Positions 1-5,515 are shown, counted from the stretch's first letter. The stretch is DNA of 5,635 bases from Chloroflexota bacterium (GCA_025355835.1 JANXYW010000158.1:1-5635); one strand, 5' to 3'. Program-made: numbers and translations. The notes: a model not told the origin generated them from the sequence alone.

Positions 1-50
1 CTTGCCATCGGATCTGCAGCCACGTACGCTGGCCGAAAACCCGCAATTTC

Positions 51-57
51 AGGGAGG
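51..57 (+). promoter_or_regulatory. Shine-Dalgarno site for the lipoprotein gene
   Basis: AGGGAGG lies 4 nt before the GTG at 62. It decides the start: the frame is open further upstream, to a TTG at position 2, but only the GTG has a strong ribosome site and puts a signal peptide at the N terminus. The spacing is a little short for a canonical site. Confidence 0.6.
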
Positions 58-61
58 CATC

Positions 62-796
62 GTGCGAACATTTACCCTGCTGATCGCCGTTTCGATGCTG
101 GTTGTGAGCGCGGCGTGCGGCAGTTCGTCCTCCAGCAGCAAGACCGTGACATCGACCACGCCCGACGCGAGCGCGTCGAAGAGTCCGGCCGCCCCGAAGA
201 CGCCAACCGCCGCATCGTCGGGGAAGGACGAGACGGCGTTCGCGAAGTCGATGCTCTTGACCGCGGCCGACTTCCCTGCGGGCTACATCGAGACGCCGAG
301 CACGCGCGATGCGGAGAACAACCCGCTGCAGGAGGCGTGTGGTCAGGCTGCCGAGAAGGGAAAGACGGGCCGCGCCGATGGCAGCGACTTCTCGTCGAGC
401 CCCGATGCGGCGTCGATCTCCGAGACCGTGATCGTCTTTGGGAAAGAGAGCGATGCGGTCGCAGGCATCGCCGCGATCCCGGCACTGATCGATTGCGCCG
501 TGCAGGCGATCAACGCCGGCAAACTCAACACCAACGGCGTCGAATTCTCCGGCACGACGAGCGAGACGATCGCGCTAGATGCGCCGGGCGACAAGTCGTA
601 CGCGTTTGTTGTGCGGACAACGGGGAAAGCGCCCGGGCAGGAAGGCGATCTCGCGGTGGTGTTCACACTGGTGTACGCCCGTAAGGGACGCATCGGTTAC
701 CAGCTCGTGGTCACCGGCAGCGGCGAGCCGCTGGATCCCGCCGAGATCGCGGCGTACGCGCAGAAGGCCGCAGCGAAGGTGAAGCAGCAGCCGTAG
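62..796 (+). CDS. Secreted lipoprotein of unknown function, Ser/Thr/Pro-rich linker
   Basis: From the GTG at 62 the protein is 244 aa. Residues 1-18 form a signal peptide (R2, then a hydrophobic stretch LLIAVSMLVV) ending in SAA before C19, followed by G and six serines. That is the pattern of a type II (lipoprotein) signal, though Ser at -3 is not the ideal Leu. C19 would be lipidated and the protein held on the outer face of the membrane. Residues 20-56 are a flexible Ser/Thr/Pro/Ala/Lys linker. From about 57 there is a folded domain beginning with a 'MLLTAADFPAGY' motif, with two further cysteines (C93 and C145) that could form a disulfide and a beta-rich second half ending in a Lys/Ala/Gln helix. 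'LTaaDfPaGy' openings occur in extracellular domains of actinobacterial-type lipoproteins, but I cannot name a family or a ligand. It converges on the Nudix gene. Its promoter lies outside the window. Confidence 0.78.
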   Translation: MRTFTLLIAVSMLVVSAACGSSSSSSKTVTSTTPDASASKSPAAPKTPTAASSGKDETAFAKSMLLTAADFPAGYIETPSTRDAENNPLQEACGQAAEKGKTGRADGSDFSSSPDAASISETVIVFGKESDAVAGIAAIPALIDCAVQAINAGKLNTNGVEFSGTTSETIALDAPGDKSYAFVVRTTGKAPGQEGDLAVVFTLVYARKGRIGYQLVVTGSGEPLDPAEIAAYAQKAAAKVKQQP

Positions 797-844
797 GGCC
801 TGACCGCGATCTGGCTTCGCCGATCTTGCGGCGCTGCGCGTAAA

Positions 845-976
845 GCTCACCGCGGCCGTCGGCCGCGTCCTCTCCACGTCGTGGAGAGGACTCTCTGGTC
901 GGGACTGTTGTTTGTTTGTTGATGTTGCGGCGCTGGATGTGGCGGGCTGCCAACAGCCGGGGGCGGCTGTCCTACA
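845..976. repeat. Structured intergenic repeat, copy 1 (three hairpins)
   Basis: The unit starts at GCTCAC and holds three hairpins in a row. H1 is CGCGGCC-GTC-GGCCGCG (851-867). H2 has 10-bp arms CCTCTCCACG and CGTGGAGAGG around a single T (869-889). H3 is ACAGCCG-GGGG-CGGCTGT (953-970). The 111 bp from 866 to 976 match 1026-1136 with three substitutions by my count (879, 890, 911). None of the hairpins is followed by a T-run on either strand, so these are not ordinary intrinsic terminators, although they sit between the 3' ends of two convergent genes. They most resemble a REP/MITE-like extragenic palindromic element. No coding signal is credible here. Confidence 0.85.
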
Positions 977-1002
977 ATAATTCGGCCGGTTGCTCACGCG
1001 CA

Positions 1003-1136
1003 CCTCACCGGTCGCCTGCGGCGACCGTCCTCTCCACGACGTGGAGAGGCCTCTCTGGTCGGGACTGTTGCTTGTTTGTTGATGTTGCGGCGCTGGATGT
1101 GGCGGGCTGCCAACAGCCGGGGGCGGCTGTCCTACA
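1003..1136. repeat. Structured intergenic repeat, copy 2 (three hairpins)
   Basis: Second copy, offset exactly 160 bp from copy 1 over its conserved 111 bp. It starts at ACCTCAC. H1 here is CGGTCGCC-TGC-GGCGACCG (1009-1027), a different sequence from copy 1 but still a perfect stem with a 3-nt loop. H2 (1029-1049) has the same arms as copy 1 around an A instead of a T. H3 (1113-1130) is identical to copy 1. Between the copies (977-1002) lies unique sequence. The match ends sharply after CCTACA in both copies. Confidence 0.85.
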
Positions 1137-1141
1137 TTCTG

Positions 1142-1168
1142 ATCTCTGTGATCTCGGTGTTCTCTGTG
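1142..1168. repeat. Three tandem 9-mers (WTCTCTGTG)
   Basis: ATCTCTGTG, ATCTCGGTG and TTCTCTGTG follow each other without a gap, just before the 3' end of the Nudix gene. A similar 9-10-nt-period tract lies at 4446-4473, beside another convergent gene pair. I see no function. Confidence 0.5.
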
Positions 1169-1190
1169 GTGAACGACGCGCTCGGACTGC

Positions 1191-2099
1191 CTAGCGCGCG
1201 GCGCGCGTGATTAGCGCGCGATATGCATCCGTTGCGGCAAAGCGCTCGATGAGGGCGCGCAACGGCGGCACCGTGTTCCGCGGCAGCGCGTCCGGGGCGA
1301 AGACGTCGAACGCCTGGCCTTCGCCGAGGGTCATCGCGCTCAGCGGTGCGTCAACGGGTGCGGCGTAGATGTAGATGAGCTGGCTGCGCGCATCGTCGGC
1401 GCCGAGTGTGCGGAGCGGCGCGCTCATGTAGAGATCATGTCGTGATGGACGCCACTGCAGCTCTTCGCGCAGCTCGCGCAGGAAGCCTTCGTTGGGCGTT
1501 TCGTATGGCTCGACGCGTCCGCCGAACGAGCCCCAGAGGCCGGGGTGCAAGATGTCGGGCTTTTCGTCGCGCAGCTGCAACAGGAAGCGGCCCTGCGCAT
1601 CAACGAGCAATCCCGTGGTGCTGATCATGTCCCAGGTGTGTTTCACGCGTTTGTACGCGTCGCTCATCGCGAATTCGCGGATGATCGGCGCGAGGCCGGG
1701 GATGATCGCCTCCGGCAGCGCGTCCGCGGCGTGCAGCGCCATCGCCTGGCCTTCGCCGAGCGTCAGTTGGTCGAGTGGGACATCGAGGTGCGCGGCGAAG
1801 AGGTGCGACGTGAACGCGACGTCCCGGCTGTATCCGCGCTGCCCGGCTTTGTACTCGATATCGACGGAGCGGTAGTGCTCGAAGTGCGGCGGGCGCCAGC
1901 CCAGCTCTTCGTCGATCTCGCGCAAGAATGCGGCAGTCAGCGTTTCGCCCGCTTCGACATGGCCGCCGAAATCGCCCCAGAGGCCGGCGCCGTTGAGGCC
2001 CGGCTTGTCGTCGCGATGCTGCATCAGCAGCCGGCCGTCGTCCGCAACGATGAGGCCGACGGCGACTTCTTCGCGGCGCGCGGGCTGATCGTCCGTCAT
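1191..2099 (-). CDS. Tandem-domain Nudix hydrolase
   Basis: 302 aa, cytosolic, with two complete Nudix domains in one chain. Nudix enzymes cleave nucleoside diphosphates linked to another group, using divalent metal held by the Nudix box GX5EX7REUXEEXGU. Domain 1 (about 10-150) has a perfect box: G46, E52, R60-E61, E64-E65, G67, W68. Domain 2 (about 158-300) has G194, E200, R208-E209 and E212-E213, but Q215 replaces the last glycine. The glutamates that bind metal are intact in both. The duplication also covers the tail: 'LTLGEGQAM' at 112 matches 'MTLGEGQAF' at 256, and 'MSDAYKRV' matches 'ATDAYRAL', offset about 144-148 residues. So the gene arose by duplicating a whole ~150-aa unit. The substrate cannot be read from sequence; the 'LWGxFGGxVE' form is common in MutT/ADP-ribose-type members. 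The start ATG overlaps the stop of the hydrolase gene (ATGA) and has no Shine-Dalgarno site of its own, which suggests coupled translation. Confidence 0.93.
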   Translation of the reverse strand: MTDDQPARREEVAVGLIVADDGRLLMQHRDDKPGLNGAGLWGDFGGHVEAGETLTAAFLREIDEELGWRPPHFEHYRSVDIEYKAGQRGYSRDVAFTSHLFAAHLDVPLDQLTLGEGQAMALHAADALPEAIIPGLAPIIREFAMSDAYKRVKHTWDMISTTGLLVDAQGRFLLQLRDEKPDILHPGLWGSFGGRVEPYETPNEGFLRELREELQWRPSRHDLYMSAPLRTLGADDARSQLIYIYAAPVDAPLSAMTLGEGQAFDVFAPDALPRNTVPPLRALIERFAATDAYRALITRAAR

Positions 2100-2929
2100 G
2101 CGCCGTCACGCGCGGGAAGCTCGCGCAGGGTTTGCGCCGTCGCGATGCGGAACAGTTCGTTTTGTAGCGGTTCAGACATCAAGTAGCCGTACCACGAGTG
2201 TGCGTCGCGCTTGCCTTGCTCATCGTACACGCTCGGGATCTCCACATCGCGGATGATCTGCTCGCCGTGCGGCCCGTGCAGATCGTTGGCGATGCGGCGG
2301 TCGGGCCACGTTGCCGGATCCGTGGCGTCGAAGATGTTGAGCCAGCGTCTCACGTCCTGCGGATAGGCCGTCGTGCCGAGGTGCTCCTGCACCCATTCGT
2401 TGCCCAGCGGCGAGCCCAACGTGATCAGCGCTTCGATGTCGCCGCCGTGGCCGCGGTTGATCAGGTAGTCGTACGCGATCACCGAGCCCCACGAGTGGGC
2501 GATGACCACGTGCGGGCGAAAGCCATCGAGCAGGACGCCCATGCGGTCGAGGATGGCGTCGCGGATGTCTTCGGTGTCGCGCTTGCCATAGAAGTAGAAG
2601 TACACGTCTTCGAGCAGGTTCTTCATGACGCGGCGGATCACCGGATCGATGAGCCGCAGCACGAACGCGATGGCGTAGCCGAGCGGGCTGTTCGTCTGCG
2701 GCCGCAGGTGCGACCAACGCGGCGCCTTGTGCTCGTTCGCGTGCGCCTTCGCCTCGCGAAGCACCTCCGGCGTCAGGCCGAGCCGGATGTCCGCCCAGTA
2801 CATCATCCGCGTCTCGACGTCGGCCACGTAGCCGCTGCGGCGCAGCGCCGCGTCCCACTCGGCGTGGTACTCCGGCTCCGGCGGCTTGCTGCGAATGCCG
2901 TGGACGTAGACGATGCGGAGTGGGGTCAT
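2096..2929 (-). CDS. Alpha/beta-hydrolase fold protein (esterase/lipase-like)
   Basis: 277 aa, soluble, no signal peptide. The first strand and oxyanion loop are seen at 'LRIVYVHGIRS' (H10-G11). The nucleophile elbow is 'VVIAHSWGSVIAYDYL' with S146. It has A-H-S-W-G, so the usual first Gly of GxSxG is Ala. The likely acid is in 'NIFDATDPATWPD' (D201 or D204), and H244 in 'DAHSWYGYL' is the likely catalytic His. 'LGSPLG' at 171-176 is the strand-6 motif common in lipase-like members. An insert at about 45-125, rich in aromatic residues and with a Leu/Ile/Val/Phe stretch (85-95), probably forms a lid or cap. The start is placed at the ATG beside the first strand. There is no clear Shine-Dalgarno site before it, so a leaderless or weak start is possible. 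It is the upstream gene of a two-gene unit with the Nudix gene. The natural ester, thioester or amide substrate is unknown. Confidence 0.88.
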   Translation of the reverse strand: MTPLRIVYVHGIRSKPPEPEYHAEWDAALRRSGYVADVETRMMYWADIRLGLTPEVLREAKAHANEHKAPRWSHLRPQTNSPLGYAIAFVLRLIDPVIRRVMKNLLEDVYFYFYGKRDTEDIRDAILDRMGVLLDGFRPHVVIAHSWGSVIAYDYLINRGHGGDIEALITLGSPLGNEWVQEHLGTTAYPQDVRRWLNIFDATDPATWPDRRIANDLHGPHGEQIIRDVEIPSVYDEQGKRDAHSWYGYLMSEPLQNELFRIATAQTLRELPARDGA

Positions 2930-2940
2930 GCTGGTCGCTC

Positions 2941-2968
2941 AGTCGTCGGTCGTGAGTCGCCGGTCGTC
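2941..2968. repeat. Tandem 14-nt repeat before the hydrolase gene
   Basis: AGTCGTCGGTCGTG is followed directly by AGTCGCCGGTCGTC (12 of 14 identical). It lies 12 bp upstream of the hydrolase start codon, so it is in that gene's leader or promoter region. No known operator is recognised. Confidence 0.5.
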
Positions 2969-3097
2969 GGGTGGTGTGCTGATCTGAGGATCGGCTTTGG
3001 GTACGACGACTGTAGCGCGCTGCGGGCGCGATCGCCTAGCGGAGCGCGACCCAGGGTACAGCCTGACTCACGAAGGTTCGGTGAGCGAACGGCGGCC

Positions 3098-3148
3098 CTC
3101 ACCTCCGGCCCGCTGGGCCACCCTCCTCTCCCACAAGGGGCGAGAAGG
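3098..3148. repeat. Diverged third copy of the hairpin repeat (H1 and H2 only)
   Basis: The layout is that of the repeats at 845 and 1003: CTCACC, then a GC hairpin with a 3-nt loop (GGCCC-GCT-GGGCC, 3107-3119), then a second hairpin starting CCTCTCC (3125-3148). The second stem pairs CCTCTCCC with GGGGCGAGAAGG, leaving a bulged C3141 and a bulged A3145 around a loop of about 6 nt. The third hairpin (ACAGCCG) is absent. It lies between divergently transcribed genes rather than convergent ones. Confidence 0.55.
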
Positions 3149-3166
3149 AAGCGTTTTGGGCTGCTG

Positions 3167-3212
3167 CGTGATTCACGACTCGCTTGGCACTTGGCCGCGA
3201 CAAGACCGGAGC
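3167..3212. repeat. tRNA-leader direct repeat, left copy
   Basis: This 46-bp stretch matches 5589-5635 at about 41 of 47 aligned columns (five substitutions, one 1-nt gap, hand-aligned). The core CACGACTCGCTTGGCACTT differs in one position, and the 3' end GACCGGAGC is identical. It is joined directly to the tRNA fragment that starts at 3213. TTGGCA (3184-3189) resembles a -35 box, but there is no -10 box at 16-18 nt. Confidence 0.8.
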
Positions 3213-3255
3213 GCACCCCGTAGCTCAGAGGATAGAGCAGGTGGTTTCCTGAGCC
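3213..3255 (+). pseudogene. 5' half of an Arg(CCT)-like tRNA gene, truncated
   Basis: The segment reads GCACCCCG, TA (nt 8-9), D stem GCTC, D loop AGAGGATA, D stem GAGC, then AGGTGGTTTCCTGA. With a purine at position 37 the loop TTCCTGA gives anticodon CCT, which would be Arg. After that the pairing fails: 3241-3245 (GTGGT) would need ACCAC but faces GCCTG. No variable loop, T arm or 3' acceptor strand follows within reach. Two further oddities are eight rather than seven bases before the TA, and two rather than one between D stem and anticodon stem. All this says a broken copy, not a working tRNA. Amino-acid identity is inferred from the loop and is uncertain. Confidence 0.72.
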
Positions 3256-3452
3256 TGCTGGGCTATGCGCTGTGCTCCAGAAGCGGGCCATCGACGGTAG
3301 ACGGCATCGTTATCGTACCTATCTCCCCGCCGCTTAGCCCATCCGTCAAGTTCGCCGCGAACCAGCATCGCTGGGCCTTTCGTGAGTCGCGTACCGTGAG
3401 CGCACACACGTCTGGGCGAACGACCCCGGCGCGGCCAGCCGGGAGATACGCC
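3256..3452. other. Spacer between tRNA fragment and beta-helix gene
   Basis: No gene is credible here. The upstream extension of the beta-helix frame runs through the tRNA fragment and does not look like protein. A short hairpin CCAGC-ATC-GCTGG at 3362-3374 is followed by GCCTTTCG, too weak to call a terminator. I could not identify a convincing -35/-10 pair for the beta-helix gene. Confidence 0.4.
3425..3445 (+). promoter_or_regulatory. Shine-Dalgarno site inside a potential hairpin
   Basis: GGGAG (3441-3445) lies 7 nt before the GTG at 3453, good spacing, and fixes the start of the beta-helix gene. The upstream CCCGGC (3425-3430) can pair with GCCGGG (3438-3443) across a 7-nt loop, covering the first three G's of the site. 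It may reduce translation, or may be chance in GC-rich DNA. Confidence 0.45.
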
Positions 3453-4382
3453 GTGCACACGCTGTACGCTCGATTCAACACCGGACTGCTCGTCTTCATC
3501 GCACTTACGGGCATTGTGCTTGTGACGATGCTCGCGACGCGCGCCTACGGCGGGCCGCTCGACCCTCCCGGGGCCCCGGCGCCGACGATGAAGACGCTGC
3601 AGCAGGTGGAGCCGCGCACGCCCATTTCGCAGCCCGCCAGCGCGGCAGGCTTCCCGATCCAGATCAACGCTCCCGGCTCGTATTACTTCACCGGGAACAT
3701 CACGGGAGTCGTCGCCAGAGATGGCATCGTCATCAATGCCGATAACGTGACGCTCGACCTCAATGGTTTCACGTTGTTGAACGGCGGCCTCGGCTACGAC
3801 GGGATTGTCGATGACGGACAACCCGTTGCCTGGCGAAACCTCACCCTGCGCAACGGCACCATAAGCGGCTGGGGTTATGGCGTTGTTTCGGGGGCGGTAT
3901 CTTCCACGTACGAAGATCTCAACGTCAGTAACAACACCCACGGGCTCGTACTCGGCAGCAGCAGCAACGTTCGCCGGGTCGTCGGCTGGAATCACACAGG
4001 GACGGAGTTGGCAATCGTTCAGGCTCCGAACGCTTGGGGTTCGATCGTCGAGGATTCGAATTTCAGCTTCAACACCCTGGGTATCCAGGTCGACGCAAAC
4101 AATGTCCGGCTGCACGGCAACATCGTTCACTCGAACACACAAGGCGGGATCACTGTGGAAGCTTCCCGAGGCTTCAACGAAATCATTGACAACTCCATCA
4201 TCGGAAACGGACTTGGAGTTTACATGGCGACAGATTCGAATTCGAACGTTGTTGCCGGAAATACGCTCGGCGCCAACACAACCGGGCCGTTGACTGATGA
4301 TGGCAGGCGCAACCACGTCGGGTCGTTCGTCGTGGATGTCTCGTTGACCGGCGGCAACCAGTATTCGAACATCGTCTACTGA
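3453..4382 (+). CDS. Membrane-anchored or secreted right-handed parallel beta-helix protein
   Basis: 309 aa from the GTG at 3453. Residues 11-28 form one hydrophobic segment (LLVFIALTGIVLVTMLA) after a short Arg-containing N terminus, serving as a signal peptide or anchor; a cut near 'ATRA' is possible. A Pro-rich linker with 'PTMKTLQQVEPRTPISQ' (44-60) leads to a beta-helix from about 68 to 275. The coils show as repeated 'GIVINADNVTLDLNGFTL', 'NLTLRNGTISGWGYGV', 'STYEDLNVSNNTHGLVL', 'SIVEDSNFSFNTLGIQV', 'NVRLHGNIVHSNTQGGITV' and 'NEIIDNSIIGNGLGVYM' units, with Asn ladders and G-[IVL]-x-[IV] turns. This is the pectate-lyase/PbH1-type fold, used for polysaccharide lyases, hydrolases and surface adhesins. 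I see no catalytic motif that would name a substrate. The window 4141-4200 is 50% G+C by my count against 68% at 2641-2700, which suggests a different origin or different selection. It lies inside the block bracketed by the tRNA-leader repeats. Confidence 0.88.
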   Translation: MHTLYARFNTGLLVFIALTGIVLVTMLATRAYGGPLDPPGAPAPTMKTLQQVEPRTPISQPASAAGFPIQINAPGSYYFTGNITGVVARDGIVINADNVTLDLNGFTLLNGGLGYDGIVDDGQPVAWRNLTLRNGTISGWGYGVVSGAVSSTYEDLNVSNNTHGLVLGSSSNVRRVVGWNHTGTELAIVQAPNAWGSIVEDSNFSFNTLGIQVDANNVRLHGNIVHSNTQGGITVEASRGFNEIIDNSIIGNGLGVYMATDSNSNVVAGNTLGANTTGPLTDDGRRNHVGSFVVDVSLTGGNQYSNIVY

Positions 4383-4445
4383 CGCCGGCTGACTCACGAC
4401 AAGAACGCACGCGCGCCGAGAGCGTAGTGGTTCACGCGCGCCATC

Positions 4446-4473
4446 ATCTGTGACAATCTGGGAAATCTGTGGA
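4446..4473. repeat. Degenerate 9-10-nt tandem tract (ATCTGTG)
   Basis: ATCTGTGACA, ATCTGGGAA and ATCTGTGGA follow each other in the short gap between the convergent beta-helix and SEC-C/cyclase genes. The wording resembles the tract at 1142-1168. Confidence 0.45.
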
Positions 4474-4492
4474 TAGCCCCTGACCGACGGCG

Positions 4493-4636
<144 letters not shown>

Positions 4637-4664
4637 CGGTTGGTTGGTCTGGGCTTCTTCGCCG

Positions 4665-5504
4665 TTACGTTCTTGCGGGCTGCCAGGGGACTTCGTAGAC
4701 GGGCACGGCTTCGGTGAAGCCTTTGAAGATGCGGTCGCCGAGCGCTTCGAAGCGGAAGCGCTTGCCGAGGCAGAGTTCGCGCACGACGTTGGTGGTGAGG
4801 ATCTGGCCGGGGGCAGCGGCGTCGCAGGTGCGGCGGGCGAGGTTGACGGAGGAGCCGAACAGATCGTGGTTGTCCTCGACCGGCTCGCCAGCGCTGAGGC
4901 CGACGCGCACGAGCATGGCGCCTTCGGGATCGTTGGCGTTGTGGGCGTCGAACGCCCGCTGGATCGCGATGGCGCAGTCGACGGCGCGCGCGACGGAGCC
5001 GAACGACGCCATGAGGCCGTCGCCCGTGTGCTTCACTTCGCGGCCGGCGTGGACGTGCAGGCATTCGCGGATGATCGCGTTGTGGCGAGCGAGCAGAGCG
5101 AACATCGCGTCGTCGCCTAAGTGTTCGGCGCGCTGGGTCGAACCCTCGAGGTCCGTGAACATGATCGTGCGGAAGCCGCCGTCGGGCTCGCCGGTCTCGG
5201 GGATCGTCTGACCGTGAGGCAGCTGGTCCTCACGGAGGCCCATCATGGCGTCGACAAGCTCCGCCTGCACTTCGATGAGTTCGTCGGCGACGAGGCCGTG
5301 CGCTTCCTTATGGACAGCGTTTGCGGCGTCCTTCGACGGAGCGTCGACGAGGCAGAAGATCTTGCCGGCGTCCTGGTTGAACCAGTACGTGATGTAGCGC
5401 GTGTCGTGCTTCGCCTGCATCGCAAGATCCAGCTGGTGCGCAGCGACGACGTCGTCGAGCGTGACGCCTTGGGCTTGGCTGTGGACATCCATGAAGAGCG
5501 GCAT
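4665..5504 (-). CDS. DUF4242 domain fused to class III adenylate/guanylate cyclase
   Basis: 279 aa, soluble. I choose the ATG at 5504 because 'MPLFMDVHS' is the usual start of the DUF4242 family; an in-frame start at 5558 would add 18 aa without family support. Residues 1-80 are DUF4242, a small ferredoxin-like domain related to nickel-binding SCO4226, with H8, C51, H65 and H69 visible. Residues about 110-274 are a complete class III cyclase domain that makes cyclic nucleotide from NTP. The metal aspartates are D118 ('FTDLEGS') and D162 ('KHTGDG'), the base-selecting pair is K158 and D214 (which argues for ATP, so cAMP), and the transition-state pair is N221 and R225 ('DLFGSSVNLARR'). All catalytic positions are present on one chain, so it should work as a homodimer. 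There is no membrane segment, HAMP or PAS domain; DUF4242 is the only candidate sensor or partner. It ends 28 bp before the start of the SEC-C open frame, and the two are in different frames. Confidence 0.92.
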   Translation of the reverse strand: MPLFMDVHSQAQGVTLDDVVAAHQLDLAMQAKHDTRYITYWFNQDAGKIFCLVDAPSKDAANAVHKEAHGLVADELIEVQAELVDAMMGLREDQLPHGQTIPETGEPDGGFRTIMFTDLEGSTQRAEHLGDDAMFALLARHNAIIRECLHVHAGREVKHTGDGLMASFGSVARAVDCAIAIQRAFDAHNANDPEGAMLVRVGLSAGEPVEDNHDLFGSSVNLARRTCDAAAPGQILTTNVVRELCLGKRFRFEALGDRIFKGFTEAVPVYEVPWQPART

Positions 5505-5515
5505 GCTTGCGTGTA

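Noticed and set aside
953..976. Rho-independent terminator for the lipoprotein gene
   Set aside because: Good stem but no T-run on either strand, and it is 157 bp beyond the stop codon.
973..978. TACAAT as a -10 promoter box
   Set aside because: No -35 partner at 16-18 bp and no credible gene downstream on that strand; copy 2 has TACATT at the same place.
845..1136. CRISPR array or integron attC sites
   Set aside because: Only two units, 160 bp apart, with no regular spacers, no leader, no cas or integrase gene and no attC R/L boxes.
916..1194. Small plus-strand open frame across the two repeats
   Set aside because: It is made of the duplicated repeat sequence, has no ribosome site and reads as Arg/Ala-rich low-information protein.
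1545..2186. Plus-strand open frame opposite the Nudix gene
   Set aside because: An antisense shadow in GC-rich DNA that crosses the ATGA overlap of two well-supported minus-strand genes.
3009..3014. TACAGT (minus strand) as the promoter of the hydrolase-Nudix unit
   Set aside because: No -35 element at proper spacing and about 80 bp from the start codon; too weak to report as a feature.
3213..4100. tRNA interrupted by an intron, since bacterial group I introns are known in Arg(CCT) anticodon loops
   Set aside because: I searched downstream for a 3' half (ACCAC, T arm, acceptor strand CGGGGTG). GTTCGA-like words occur only inside the beta-helix gene and lack a pairing T stem.
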